Assembly: GCF_009765965.1 (NCBI RefSeq)
Contig: NZ_LMUL01000014.1
Location: 1,792,969 to 1,856,968, forward strand
Direction of reading: 5' to 3'
DNA from: Caulobacter sp. S45
GTDB taxonomy: Bacteria; Pseudomonadota; Alphaproteobacteria; Caulobacterales; Caulobacteraceae
Length of the DNA stretch: 64,000 nucleotides
Shown here: positions 48,747 to 57,812 of the stretch, in pieces
Layout of the letters: the number at the start of each line of letters is the position of its first letter
Position numbering within the stretch: position 1 is the first letter of the stretch
Made by a program: the position numbers and the translations under genes
Notes under the pieces: model-generated
Databases searched by the model: none
Told to the model about the DNA's origin: nothing
The model's input: the letters and a program-made list of their open reading frames with translations, nothing else

Positions 48747-50174
48747 TCAATCCTTCAGCCGCCAGGTGGCCGTGCCGCCGGGGCCGTCCAGCACCTCGAC
48801 CTTCAGCTCGGTCAGCTCGGCGCGGATCAGGTCGGCGGCGGGCCAGTCCTTGGCCAGGCGGGCCTGGGCGCGGCGCGCGATCAGGTCCTCCACTCGCGTC
48901 TTAAGCCCTGCGTCGGCGCCGCCCTGGAACCAGGCGTCCGGGTCGGCCTGTAGGAAGCCCAGCAGCGCTCCGGCGTCGAGCAGGGCGTGCAGGCTGGTGG
49001 TCGCCTCCAGGACCGAACCGGACAGGGCGGCGCGAACCTGGTCGGCCAGCTTGAACAGCTCGCTCATCGCCTGGGGCGTGTTGAGGTCGTCTTCCACCGC
49101 CTCCACCACCGGGGCGGCCAGTTCGAGCACCCGCACCGGATCGGGGGTCAGGCCCTCGACCTCCTGGCGGCGCGCATCGTGGATCACCCGGTAGAGCCGG
49201 TCCAGCGAGCGCCGGGACTGATCCAGCAGGTCGGCGGTCCAGTCCAGCGGCGCGCGGTAGTGGGCCGACAGCAGGGCCCAGCGGACGACCTCGCCCGGAA
49301 CCGACTTCACCAGCTCGTGCACCAGCAGCACGTTGCCCACGCTCTTGGACATCTTCTCGGCGTCCAGCGTCAGGAAGCCGTTGTGCATCCAGTAGCGGGA
49401 ATACTCGCCGTCGCCCTGCGCGCCGCCGTGCTGGGCGCAGACGCCCTGGGCCAGCTCGTTCTCGTGGTGGGGGAAGATCAGGTCGTGGCCGCCGCCGTGG
49501 ATATCCACCGGAAAGCCGAGCTCGGCCTCGATCATGGCCGAGCACTCGATATGCCAGCCGGGACGGCCGGGGCCGAAGGCGCTCTCCCACACCGGCTCGC
49601 CGGGCTTGGAGGGCTTCCATAGCACGAAGTCGGCCGGATTGCGCTTGTAGGCGGCGACCTCGACCCGCGCGCCGGCGACCATCTCGTCCAGCGACCGGCC
49701 CGACAGCGCGCCATAAGCCGGGAACGAGGACACGTCGAACAGCACGTGGCCTTCCGCCGCATAGGCGTGGCCGGCCTCGACCAGCCGGGCGATCATGGCC
49801 AGCATCTGGGGCACGTGGGCGGTGGCGCGGGGCTGCATCGTCGGCGCCAGCGCGCCCAGAGCGGCCATGTCGGCCTCGTAGATCGCGGTGAACCGGTCGG
49901 TGATCACCGAGATGGCCACGCCCTGGTCGATGGCGGCCTGGTTTATCTTGTCGTCCACGTCGGTGACGTTGCGGGCATAGATCACCGCGTCATCGCCATA
50001 GAGGCGGCGCAGCAGGCGGAACAGCACGTCGAACGCCACCACCGGCCGCGCATTGCCGATGTGGGCGTAGTTGTAGACGGTGGGGCCGCAGACGTAGAGC
50101 GTCACCCGCGCGGGATCGAGGGGCTCGAACGCCAGCTTCTCGCGGCGCAGGGTGTCGTGGATCTTCAAGGTCAT
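48747..50174 (-). CDS. cysS: Cysteinyl-tRNA synthetase
   Basis: 475 residues, usual length. Class I synthetase with the HIGH-type motif YNYAHIGNARP preceded by the Zn-ligand Cys in YVCGPTVY, and the KMSKS loop LDAEKMSKSVGN. The Zn-site continues with ...WHIECSAMIEAELGFPVDIHGGGHDLIFPHHENELAQ. The C-terminal anticodon region ends TWRLKD, close to the common end of alphaproteobacterial enzymes. The start ATG at 50174 is preceded by the cluster of HPr genes in the same direction with a 34-bp gap. Confidence 0.97.
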   Translation of the reverse strand: MTLKIHDTLRREKLAFEPLDPARVTLYVCGPTVYNYAHIGNARPVVAFDVLFRLLRRLYGDDAVIYARNVTDVDDKINQAAIDQGVAISVITDRFTAIYEADMAALGALAPTMQPRATAHVPQMLAMIARLVEAGHAYAAEGHVLFDVSSFPAYGALSGRSLDEMVAGARVEVAAYKRNPADFVLWKPSKPGEPVWESAFGPGRPGWHIECSAMIEAELGFPVDIHGGGHDLIFPHHENELAQGVCAQHGGAQGDGEYSRYWMHNGFLTLDAEKMSKSVGNVLLVHELVKSVPGEVVRWALLSAHYRAPLDWTADLLDQSRRSLDRLYRVIHDARRQEVEGLTPDPVRVLELAAPVVEAVEDDLNTPQAMSELFKLADQVRAALSGSVLEATTSLHALLDAGALLGFLQADPDAWFQGGADAGLKTRVEDLIARRAQARLAKDWPAADLIRAELTELKVEVLDGPGGTATWRLKD

Positions 50175-50208
50175 GCGCCGCCTATAGCGCCTCGAGCGGG
50201 ATTTTGCT

Positions 50209-50487
50209 CTAGCGCTCCTCGTCGAAACGGTCGGCGACGAGCTGGACCAGCCCGTCCACCGCGGCTTCGGCGTCGGGACCCTCGGCGGCGATCTCGATCT
50301 GCGAGCCAGGACCCGCGCCCAGCATCATCAGGCCCATGATCGACTGGGCGTCCACGCTCTGGCCCTCGCGCAGCACGGTGATCTCGCAGTCGTACTGGGA
50401 TGCGGCCTTGACGAATTTCGCCGACGCCCGGGCGTGCAGGCCGCGTTCGTTGACGATCTCCACAGTCCGCCGAATGCTCGGGCTCAC
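50209..50487 (-). CDS. HPr-type phosphocarrier (NPr)
   Basis: 92 residues. Carries phosphate from PtsP to EIIA. Active His18 in NERGLHARASAKFV; Ser49 in the QSIMGLMML loop corresponds to the regulatory Ser46 phosphorylated by HprK. The HPr fold is complete. The start overlaps the EIIA stop by four bases (ATGA). With EIIA and HprK this is the phosphorelay module found across alphaproteobacteria next to ChvG/ChvI. Confidence 0.95.
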   Translation of the reverse strand: MSPSIRRTVEIVNERGLHARASAKFVKAASQYDCEITVLREGQSVDAQSIMGLMMLGAGPGSQIEIAAEGPDAEAAVDGLVQLVADRFDEER

Positions 50488-50888
50488 TTCTCCCCCGCCA
50501 GGACGTAGGACGCGACGGAGATGTACTTGCGCCCGGCGTCCTGGGCCTGGGCGACGCAGGCCTGCAGCGACTCGCGTCCCCGCACGCTGGCCAGCTTGAT
50601 CAGCATGGGCAGGTTCAGCCCCGCGATCACCTCGGCGCGGGCCTCGTCCATGGCCGAGATCGCCAGGTTTGACGGCGTGCCGCCGAACATGTCGGTGAGC
50701 AAGATCACGCCCTCGCCCGAATCGACGGCCTTCGCCGCCTCGACGATGTCGGCGCGGCGGCGCTCCATGTCGTCGTCCGGCCCGATGGAAATGGCGCGCA
50801 CCGCCGTCTGCGGTCCGACCACATGCTCCATCGCCGCAACGAACTCTTCGGCGAGCCGCCCGTGGGTGACGATCACCAGTCCGATCAT
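50484..50888 (-). CDS. Mannose-family PTS EIIA regulator
   Basis: 134 residues. EIIA-Man-like protein; the phosphorylated His is His9 in VIVTHGRLAEEF. Further family features: ILLTDMFGGTPSNLAISAM and the hydrophobic core LNLPMLIKLASVRG. No sugar permease is encoded nearby, so its role is regulatory rather than transport. The 93-bp gap to hprK contains a GCCCGC/GCGGGC hairpin (50916-50933) that might modulate expression between the two. Confidence 0.93.
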   Translation of the reverse strand: MIGLVIVTHGRLAEEFVAAMEHVVGPQTAVRAISIGPDDDMERRRADIVEAAKAVDSGEGVILLTDMFGGTPSNLAISAMDEARAEVIAGLNLPMLIKLASVRGRESLQACVAQAQDAGRKYISVASYVLAGEK

Positions 50889-50981
50889 TCCATCCCCTTG
50901 CAGGGCCCCGCCCCTGCCCGCCGCTTCGCGGGCTGGGAGCCGCGAACGTGAGCTAGCTAGATACCCTCAGGTTCGCCCCTG

Positions 50982-51428
50982 TCAAAGCCGGCCGTCGTCG
51001 CCAAGCGCCGCATGCCCCTCCAGCATCAGTCCGATCTTGATCAATGTGGAGGCTTCGAACAGGTCGAAGCGCAGCCGCGGGAGATCGGCCTGGAGCACGC
51101 AAACCCTTTCCGGCTCAGGCATCCGCTCCACCGGGCCCTCGGCGGCGTCCACCACCAAGGCGAGGCGCACGAAGGGCAGCGCCGGGATCGCAACCAGACC
51201 GACGCCCCTCGCCTCGATCAGGCCGATTATGGGGTCCGGCGCCCGACCGTAGACCAAACCGGCCGACATCCAGACCAAGGTGCGGTCGTCGGCCACCAGC
51301 CGCCAGCCCCGCTCCCAGGCCCGCAGCGCCAGGTCGCTCTTGCCGACGCCGGAGCGTCCACGGACCAGGACGCCCCGCCATTCTCCGTCGACCCGACGCG
51401 CCAGGGTGGTGGCGTGGAGCACGCTCAT
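50982..51428 (-). CDS. hprK: HprK, HPr kinase/phosphorylase (short alphaproteobacterial form)
   Basis: 148 residues, lacking the N-terminal domain of Firmicutes HprK, as expected here. Phosphorylates and dephosphorylates HPr on Ser. Walker A GRSGVGKS at residues 24-31; the downstream catalytic loop reads RLVADDRTLVW with the acidic pair; GLIEARGVGLVAIP is the HprK signature segment. Starts 25 bp after chvG in the same direction, so likely part of the chvI-chvG operon. Confidence 0.95.
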   Translation of the reverse strand: MSVLHATTLARRVDGEWRGVLVRGRSGVGKSDLALRAWERGWRLVADDRTLVWMSAGLVYGRAPDPIIGLIEARGVGLVAIPALPFVRLALVVDAAEGPVERMPEPERVCVLQADLPRLRFDLFEASTLIKIGLMLEGHAALGDDGRL

Positions 51429-51452
51429 GCGACCTCGCTCATGGGATGGGGC

Positions 51453-53153
51453 TCATGGGGCGGCGGCCGGCAGCTCGACCACGAAGCGCGCGCCCAGCAC
51501 TGCGCCGCTGGAGCCCTCCATGTTCTCCGCCCGGATCATGCCGCCGTGCGCCTCGATGATCTGGCGGGCGATGGACAGGCCCAGGCCCGAATGGCCCCCG
51601 AAGGCCGAGCCGCCAGGCGCCTGCCCCTTGGGACGCGCTGTGTAGAAGCGCTGGAAGATATGCTCCAGGTTCTCCGGCGGCACACCCGGCCCTTGATCCT
51701 CGACATGGGTGGCGATGTAGAAGCCGCCGCTGCGCCGCACCCGGTGCAGGCTGACGCGTACCTGGCCGTCCGGGGGACTGAAGGAGCGGGCGTTGTCGAT
51801 CAGGTTGCGGAACACCTGGCCGAGCGGCCCCTCCCGGCCGATCACGCGGAAACCATCGAGGGCTTCGCTCGCCACCAGGGTGACGGTGGGACCGCCCAGG
51901 GGGACGGCCTCGGACGGGTAGAGGCCGACGACGTCCTCCAGAAAACGCTGCAGATCCAGCGTGCGCGACGGATCACGCGACAGCTCGGCGTCCAGGCGCG
52001 AGGCGTTGGCGATGTCGGTGATCAGCCGGTTCAGCCGGCCGACGTCCTGCTTCAGCACCGCAGCCAGCCGGTCGCGGATCGGCCCCTCGGGCGCCATCTC
52101 CAGGGTCTCAAGCGCCGAGCGCATCGAGGTCAGCGGGTTCTTGATCTCGTGGCTGACGTCGGCGGCGAAGCGCTCGATCGCGTCCATGCGCGCGGTCAGG
52201 GTCGAGGTCATCGAATCCAGCGAGCGGGCCAGATCGCCCACCTCGTCCTGGCGCGCGGCGATGTCGGGCAGCGAGATGGCCCGCGCGCGGGACAGGCGCA
52301 CGCTGTCGGCAGCGCGCGACAGCCGCCGGATCGGCTCGGCCACCGCCCCGTTCAGCAGCAGGCTGGAGGCCAGCACCGCCCCCACCGCCATCAGGATAAA
52401 GGGGATCAGCGCCATCCGCTGGGCGGCGACGATGCGGTCGACGTCGCCGGCCTGGATGGTCAGCACGCCCAGCACCGCCTGCACGTTCTGGATCGGGATC
52501 GAGACGCTGACCAGCCGCCCTCCCGTCTCCGACATGCGCACCCCGGCCACCTTCTGGCCGGTGAGGGCGCGGGCGACCTCGGCATGCTCCTCGGCGTGGG
52601 CGCGGGCTTCACGACGCGCCTCGAAGGCCGCGCCCGACCACGGCCAGTGAATATGCTGGCCGGGTTTGAGCGCCGGCGGCAGGGGCCGCTCGACCACCTT
52701 GTCGGCGATCACATCGGTGTCGGCGATCAGGCGGCCGCTCCGGTCATAGAGCTGGGCCCGCTCCGAGCGGGGAATGGCGAGGATTTCCAGCACCACGCGG
52801 GCGGCGTCCGGACTCATGTCCGGCTTGGGCTCGCCGGTGGTGGCCGCCTTGACGATCACCTGGGTGATCAGCTCACCCTGGGTGGAGAGGCTGTCCACCC
52901 GCGCCTCGACCAGCCCCCGGCTGAACTCGTTCAGCACCAAGGCCCCGACGACCAGGATGGCCAGGCCCGCCAGGTTCAGGCCGAGGATCAGCCTGGCCAG
53001 CCGCGACCCGTGGAAGCGGAACCGCCCCCGGCGCTCGACCCCGCTCCCGCGCGCCGGCGGCCGTCGCGAGGCGGACGACGGCAGGGCGAGGTCCCGGTCG
53101 GTCGGCGGCGAAGTCGGCGCGCGCGTCGCCTGGGCCGCCGCGTTCACGCTCAC
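51453..53153 (-). CDS. chvG: ChvG, sensor histidine kinase
   Basis: 566 residues. Two-component sensor controlling envelope, acid-stress and virulence/symbiosis genes in alphaproteobacteria. Pro/Ser/Arg-rich cytoplasmic N-terminus, membrane helix 55-75, periplasmic stimulus-sensing domain (about 76-245; [37 protein letters not shown]), second helix about 247-270, HAMP, HisKA with phospho-acceptor His335 in [15 protein letters not shown] and the ATPase domain ([46 protein letters not shown]). The gene start overlaps the chvI stop (ATGA). Confidence 0.95.
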   Translation of the reverse strand: MSVNAAAQATRAPTSPPTDRDLALPSSASRRPPARGSGVERRGRFRFHGSRLARLILGLNLAGLAILVVGALVLNEFSRGLVEARVDSLSTQGELITQVIVKAATTGEPKPDMSPDAARVVLEILAIPRSERAQLYDRSGRLIADTDVIADKVVERPLPPALKPGQHIHWPWSGAAFEARREARAHAEEHAEVARALTGQKVAGVRMSETGGRLVSVSIPIQNVQAVLGVLTIQAGDVDRIVAAQRMALIPFILMAVGAVLASSLLLNGAVAEPIRRLSRAADSVRLSRARAISLPDIAARQDEVGDLARSLDSMTSTLTARMDAIERFAADVSHEIKNPLTSMRSALETLEMAPEGPIRDRLAAVLKQDVGRLNRLITDIANASRLDAELSRDPSRTLDLQRFLEDVVGLYPSEAVPLGGPTVTLVASEALDGFRVIGREGPLGQVFRNLIDNARSFSPPDGQVRVSLHRVRRSGGFYIATHVEDQGPGVPPENLEHIFQRFYTARPKGQAPGGSAFGGHSGLGLSIARQIIEAHGGMIRAENMEGSSGAVLGARFVVELPAAAP

Positions 53154-53878
53154 GTCTCCCGGTAGCGATATCCCACGCCATACAGGGTCTCGATGGCGTC
53201 GAACTCGGGATCGACCTGGCGGAACTTCTTGCGCATTCGCTTGACGTGGCTGTCGATGGTGCGGTCGTCGACATAGACCTGATCGTCGTAGGCGGCGTCC
53301 ATCAGGTTGTCGCGGCTCTTCACGAAGCCGGGCCGCTGGGCCAGGGACTGGAGCAGCAGGAACTCGGTCACCGTCAGCTTGACCGGCCGCTCTTCCCAGA
53401 GACAGTCGTGGCGCTGGGGATCGAGCGTCAGCTTCCCGCGCTTCAGCGGCTTGGCCTGGGCGGCGGCGGCGGCGGCGGGCGACATGCCGGTGACGTCCGG
53501 CTCCTCCTCGTCGTCGGCCCTGGCCCGGCGCAGCACCGCCTTGACCCGCTCGATCAGCAGCCGCTGGGAGAAGGGCTTGTGGATGTAGTCGTCGGCGCCA
53601 AGGTTGAAGCCCAGGATCTCGTCGATCTCCTCGTCCTTGGACGTCAGGATGATCACCGGCAGTTCGGAGGTCTGGCGGAGGCGACGCAACACCTCCATCC
53701 CGTCCATGCGGGGCATCTTCACGTCCAGGATGGCGAGGTCCGGCGGCTCCTGCTCTAGGGCCTGGAGGCCGGCGACGCCGTCGTGGTAGGCCCTGACCAC
53801 GTGCCCGTGGCTTTCGAGCGCCAGGGAGATGGAGGTGACGATGTTTTCGTCATCGTCGACAAGGGTGATCTTCGCCAT
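53150..53878 (-). CDS. chvI: ChvI, OmpR-family response regulator
   Basis: 242 residues from the ATG at 53878, where the receiver fold starts ([25 protein letters not shown]). Phospho-acceptor Asp52 in [15 protein letters not shown] linker rich in Asp/Glu/Ala is longer than usual. The winged-helix output domain ([54 protein letters not shown]) is typical of ChvI. No clear ribosome-binding site. Divergent from the unknown gene at 53985; about 106 bp separate them, so ChvI may regulate it or itself. Confidence 0.95.
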   Translation of the reverse strand: MAKITLVDDDENIVTSISLALESHGHVVRAYHDGVAGLQALEQEPPDLAILDVKMPRMDGMEVLRRLRQTSELPVIILTSKDEEIDEILGFNLGADDYIHKPFSQRLLIERVKAVLRRARADDEEEPDVTGMSPAAAAAAQAKPLKRGKLTLDPQRHDCLWEERPVKLTVTEFLLLQSLAQRPGFVKSRDNLMDAAYDDQVYVDDRTIDSHVKRMRKKFRQVDPEFDAIETLYGVGYRYRET

Positions 53879-53984
53879 GTGCAGAAGGTCGCTTTTCCGA
53901 ATGCAAGTCGCAAGCCGACGTAGATCACGCAACTTCAGGCAAATTTAAGCCGCCGCCGGATAAAAAAGAAGGCGGGAGCACTAC

Positions 53985-55706
53985 ATGGTCAACGATAACG
54001 TCCATTACGAGCTGTTCGCCCGGCGAAAACCCAGTTCGCCATGGGCGCTGGAGTTCGCCACCGAGGAACGCCTGGAGGCCGTAAAGCGCGCCGAGACCAT
54101 GCTGGCGGAAAATCGCGCGGCGGCGGTGAAGGTCACCAAGGAGATCCTCGACCCGGATACGGGTATATACGCCAGCATCGCCATCCTGACCCGCGGCGAC
54201 ATCCAGCCGCTCAAGCCCAAGACGCATATCCTCGAGGAAGAGGCCGGGCTTCTGTGCGTGACGCCGTCGGACCTCTACACCATCCACGCCCGCGAACGGA
54301 TCGCGCGGCTGCTGGACGGCTGGCTCAAGCGGGAGCGCTCCACCGCCTTCGAACTGCTGCATCGCGCCGACCTGATCGAACGCCTGGACGCCTCGGGCAT
54401 GGAGATCCAGCATTGCCTGCAACGGCTGTCGGTGCCCGAGGCCCAGGCGCGCAAATGCTCCGTGCACGAAGTCATGCGGCGTTATCAGAAGCTGGTGGAC
54501 GAGGCGATCTCGCGGGTGACCTCCGCCCATCGCCGCCACCTGTTCCCGATCGTCGCCTCGTCCAACTTCGCCTCGGCGGTGGAGATCGCCCTGGTCTCGG
54601 CCGAACCCGCCTTCGTGCTGGGCGGCTCGGCCGCCGCCGTCATGGCTGGCGGGCTAAGCTGGGTGGACAAGATCGGCCTGCTGCTCGACATGGCGGAATC
54701 CGCCCCCACCGAAGGTCCTGGCCGCCTTCTCGCCTTCCGGGTGCTGGAACAGCCGCTGAGCGAGATCCTCGGCTCGCGCGGCGGGCTGGCGGCCCTGGTG
54801 GGCGAGGCGTCGCCCGACATGGGGTCGGGCTTGGCGCTGATGACCCGGCTGGTCGCGCCCGAGACCGTGGCGATCATGATCCAGAAGGACCCGTCGCTGA
54901 ACCACGAGTTCCCGCCGATCGACGTCGCCCTGAACCGCCTGGCGCATTGGCTGGGCGACCCGGCTTTCGACTCGGTGCGCACCTCGCTCGCCCGCCGCAT
55001 CCTGGCGGAGCTGAACAGTACGCGCCGCCTGCATCCCACCGATCCGGGCGGCGAGATCCGCACCATGCGCGCCCTGGCCCGCGTGCTGGTCATGGCCGGC
55101 TCCAAGGTGGTCGGGCCCGAAGAGGTCCAGGCCGCCTTCATCGAGCGCTCCAAGAGCCTGCTCAACTCCAACTTCGTGCAGATCTATCTGGAACAGGCCG
55201 GCGGCGGCCCGCTGGGCGAGGCCCAGGCGCTGATGCGGCTCGGCGAGAACGTGGTCGGCGGCGTCAACAAGCGCGCGGCGGCCAAGTGGCTGAAGACCAC
55301 GATCGGCGCCCTGCGCTTCGAACGGGTCCTGTTCACCGGCTCCGAATCCCCGGCCTGGAAGCTGGCCCATCTGGCGGAGCTGGAGCATGCGCTGCGCCGG
55401 GTCGGCCTGGCCGAGGAGGACCGGGTCGAGGTCGCGGTGCGGATCGGCGAGGTCGCCGGCATGATCGAGGCCGACGCCAAGCTGATCGCCGCCATCGCCC
55501 GCGCCCCGGCGTCCGCCGCCCACCGCCTGATGCTGTTGCTGAAGCTGGTCAGCGGCGAGACCGCGCCCCTGGGTCCGGTGACCGCGCGCGCCCGCACCGA
55601 GGCCATGCGCCTGGCCCGCGACCCCGCCATGCGCGCCGAACTGGCCGCGACCCCGGAACTGCTGACGCGGGTGCAGGAGATGATGACGACGGGCGTGGCG
55701 GCCTAG
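53985..55706 (+). CDS. Large conserved-looking protein of unknown function beside chvI
   Basis: 573 residues, soluble, no signal peptide or long hydrophobic helix. I cannot name a family. Region 1-80 (NVHYELFARRKPSSPWALEFATEERLEAVKRAE) reads like a small alpha/beta domain, with KVTKEILDPDTGIYASIAILTRG strands; the rest is predominantly helical (LLDGWLKRERSTAFELLHRADLIERLDA, TRAMRALARVLVMAGSKVVGPEEVQAAFIERSK, ALRRVGLAEEDRVEVAVRIGEV) and could form a helical-repeat scaffold. GGGAG lies before the ATG. It is divergent from chvI and convergent with the LuxR gene, whose stop codon it shares. In other alphaproteobacteria this place often holds pckA; that is not the case here. Confidence 0.8.
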   Translation: MVNDNVHYELFARRKPSSPWALEFATEERLEAVKRAETMLAENRAAAVKVTKEILDPDTGIYASIAILTRGDIQPLKPKTHILEEEAGLLCVTPSDLYTIHARERIARLLDGWLKRERSTAFELLHRADLIERLDASGMEIQHCLQRLSVPEAQARKCSVHEVMRRYQKLVDEAISRVTSAHRRHLFPIVASSNFASAVEIALVSAEPAFVLGGSAAAVMAGGLSWVDKIGLLLDMAESAPTEGPGRLLAFRVLEQPLSEILGSRGGLAALVGEASPDMGSGLALMTRLVAPETVAIMIQKDPSLNHEFPPIDVALNRLAHWLGDPAFDSVRTSLARRILAELNSTRRLHPTDPGGEIRTMRALARVLVMAGSKVVGPEEVQAAFIERSKSLLNSNFVQIYLEQAGGGPLGEAQALMRLGENVVGGVNKRAAAKWLKTTIGALRFERVLFTGSESPAWKLAHLAELEHALRRVGLAEEDRVEVAVRIGEVAGMIEADAKLIAAIARAPASAAHRLMLLLKLVSGETAPLGPVTARARTEAMRLARDPAMRAELAATPELLTRVQEMMTTGVAA

Positions 55707-56491
55707 AGAGGCCTGCGGCGGCTCGGAAGAGAGTGGGCCAGCGAACCGGCGCCCAGGGCGAATAGCTCGGACAGCGTGCCGATCCCCAGCTTGCGATAGA
55801 TCTGCTTGCGGTAGTCCTTCACCGTATGGCGGCTGATGCCGAGCCGCAGTTCGATGGCTTCCGACGAACAGCCGATCAGGAGCAGGTCGGCGATCTCAGC
55901 CTCACGCGGCGTGAGGCTTTTGTGGAACGTCCTTCGCTGGGGCGGCGTCGCATCGGCGAGCGTGGCGCTCCGGTCGAAGGCGGCGGCGATCGGCGCGCTC
56001 AGCGCTTCCAGGTCCTTGAGCGCGTCGTGTTGGACGGACGCTCGGCCGCGATCACGATACAGGCCGAGCTCGACCATGCCGCCGCAGGCTGGAAAATACA
56101 GGCCCACCTCCTCCAGTCTCGCGGGCCACCCCACGGTGCGGAAGCCCAGTTCCTCGTCGGGAGAGCGCACGAGGTAGGACCTGGCGTCGGCCGCGATCCG
56201 ATCCGCCCGGATCTGGAAGTCCCGCGCCCTGAAGGCGCCGGCGACCGGACCACGCTCCAGCAGCGGATTGGCCGCATGGGTGAACCCGACGTAGTTCTGG
56301 ATTCCCTGCCGACATCCGACGGTGTCGAAGTTCTCGAACAACAGGGCGGGCGGCGCTTCGCCTCGATGGACGACGATGGCCGAAAGCTCGAAGTCCATCA
56401 GCTCGCAGACCGCCTTGGCGGTCACGGCGGCGAAATCGGCCCTTCCGATGGCGCCGATGATCTCGACCAGGGTCGATTGCGAGGTTGGCAT
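55703..56491 (-). CDS. LuxR-type transcriptional regulator
   Basis: 262 residues. The C-terminal HTH (about 193-250) is LuxR/FixJ-type: LTPREAEIADLLLIGCSSEAIELRLGISRHTVKDYRKQIYRKLGI. The N-terminus (1-180) resembles a GAF/PAS-like sensor (ELSAIVVHRGEAPPALLFENF, AGAFRARDFQIRADRIAADARSYLVRSPDEELGFRTVGWP) and lacks the autoinducer-binding motifs of LuxR quorum regulators, so the ligand is unknown. The gene is divergent from the SDR gene with a 126-bp gap containing an inverted repeat, and its stop overlaps the stop of the convergent unknown gene. Confidence 0.9.
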   Translation of the reverse strand: MPTSQSTLVEIIGAIGRADFAAVTAKAVCELMDFELSAIVVHRGEAPPALLFENFDTVGCRQGIQNYVGFTHAANPLLERGPVAGAFRARDFQIRADRIAADARSYLVRSPDEELGFRTVGWPARLEEVGLYFPACGGMVELGLYRDRGRASVQHDALKDLEALSAPIAAAFDRSATLADATPPQRRTFHKSLTPREAEIADLLLIGCSSEAIELRLGISRHTVKDYRKQIYRKLGIGTLSELFALGAGSLAHSLPSRRRPL

Positions 56492-56546
56492 TCAGGACCG
56501 GTCCCGTCTTGCCCAATTCCGTACACCCCTCTTTGGAGGGGCGCCA

Positions 56547-56575
56547 CCGGACGCATCGCCCCCCTATTCGTCCGG
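56547..56575. promoter_or_regulatory. Inverted repeat in the LuxR-SDR divergent region
   Basis: CCGGACG (56547-56553) and CGTCCGG (56569-56575), 15-bp spacer, with a CCCCTC/GAGGGG hairpin (56526-56541) beside it. Located between the divergent LuxR and SDR starts; a candidate LuxR operator. Confidence 0.35.
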
Positions 56576-56617
56576 CCGATCAGGCGGTGCGCCGCCGCTG
56601 GGACCAGGGGCTTCGTC

Positions 56618-57376
56618 GTGCATATAGACCTTTCCGACCAGACCGTGCTCGTCACCGGGGCCAGCCGGGGCATCGGCGCCGCCATTGCGCGCCGGCTCGG
56701 CGGCGCGGGCGCGCGGGTCGCCGTCCACTACGGTCGCGGACGCGAGGCGGCGGAGGCGCTGGCGCACAGCCTTGGAAACGGCGCCCAGGCGTTCGGAGCC
56801 GATCTCGCGGACCCGGAGACCTGCGCGGCGCTCTGGTCGGAGATCGAAGGCCGTTTCGGCAGGATCGACGCCCTGGTCAACAATGCCGGGATTGCGGTGG
56901 AGTCCGCGCTCGACAAGCCGATGGGCGAATGGCTCGGCGACTGGGAGACGACCATGGCCGTCAACCTCACCGCGACCGCCATCCTCAGCCGGTTGGCCAT
57001 CGCGCATTTCATGACCCGCGATGGGGGAAGGATCGTCAACATCGCCTCCCGCGCCGCTTTCCGCGGCGATCAGCCGGACTACCTCGCCTATGCGGCGTCC
57101 AAGGCCGGCGTCGTCGCGCTGACGCGATCCATCGCGCGCGGCTTCGGCAAGGCCGGCGTCAAGGCCTTCATCCTGGCGCCCGGCTTCACCCGCACCGAGA
57201 TGGCCCAGGCCTTCATCGACCAGTATGGCGAGGACTACGCGGTCAGCGACCTGGCCCTGTCGCGCCTCACCGAGCCGGACGATATCGCCCCGATGGCGGC
57301 CTTCCTGCTCAGCGGCCTGGCCGACCACGCCACCGGATCGACCATCGACCTCAACGCCGGCTCCTACGTCAGATGA
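56618..57376 (+). CDS. Short-chain dehydrogenase/reductase
   Basis: 252 residues from the GTG at 56618 (AGGGGC ten bases upstream). Classical SDR: nucleotide loop TGASRGIGAAIARRL, NNAGIAVES, catalytic Ser in NIASRAAFRG and Tyr-x3-Lys in YLAYAASKAG. The AVHYGRGREAAEAL segment after beta-2 suggests NADP preference. It resembles FabG/3-oxoacyl reductase-like SDRs (LAPGFTRTEMAQAF, LLSGLADHATGSTIDLNAG), but the substrate is unknown. It is presumably regulated by the divergent LuxR-type protein. Confidence 0.92.
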   Translation: MHIDLSDQTVLVTGASRGIGAAIARRLGGAGARVAVHYGRGREAAEALAHSLGNGAQAFGADLADPETCAALWSEIEGRFGRIDALVNNAGIAVESALDKPMGEWLGDWETTMAVNLTATAILSRLAIAHFMTRDGGRIVNIASRAAFRGDQPDYLAYAASKAGVVALTRSIARGFGKAGVKAFILAPGFTRTEMAQAFIDQYGEDYAVSDLALSRLTEPDDIAPMAAFLLSGLADHATGSTIDLNAGSYVR

Positions 57377-57397
57377 GGGCGCGCCGGATCGGACGGC

Positions 57398-57694
57398 TCA
57401 GGCCCGCGCCATGATCGCTTCGATCGCGGCGAACCTCACGGCGCTGTCCACGCTGAGCCGGCGGGCGAGATCGCGCACCCCGACGGGATAGGCGGCGCCG
57501 CCCTCGGCGATCTCCTCGGCGAGTTGGTGCGCCTGCAGCAGGTTGGCGGCCAACAGGTCGACCTGCTCGCGGGCGGCGCCCTTGGCCTCGGCCTGGAGCC
57601 GGCGGACCCGCTCGCTCAGGCTGACCACCGTGGCGGTGCTGGAAGCGGTCTCGGCCTTCGACCTCGAAGCCGCCGCGCGGAGAGGCGCTGACAT
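57398..57694 (-). CDS. Small helical protein of unknown function
   Basis: 98 residues. Ala-rich, wholly helical: VVSLSERVRRLQAEAKGAAREQVDLLAANLLQAHQLAEEIAEGG followed by AYPVGVRDLARRLSVDSAVRFAAIEAIMARA. No signal peptide. The layout (AQ-rich helix, AYPVG-R-LAR hinge, C-terminal helix) resembles uncharacterised Caulobacterales proteins, but I cannot assign function. It lies between SDR and polA, 21 bp from the convergent SDR stop. Confidence 0.75.
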   Translation of the reverse strand: MSAPLRAAASRSKAETASSTATVVSLSERVRRLQAEAKGAAREQVDLLAANLLQAHQLAEEIAEGGAAYPVGVRDLARRLSVDSAVRFAAIEAIMARA

Positions 57695-57812
57695 CGGATT
57701 TCCCCTGCAAAGGGCCGTGATGGATCACGACCGTTGCAGTAACCTGGGCGATGGCGGCTGAACGCGTCGTGAGCCCGTAGTTAGCTGGCGTTCATGTCCG
57801 CAAAGCTTGGCC

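Noticed and set aside
55826-57376. A 516-codon frame ending with the SDR gene
   Set aside because: Only the last 252 codons have SDR homology; the first part is antisense to the LuxR gene.
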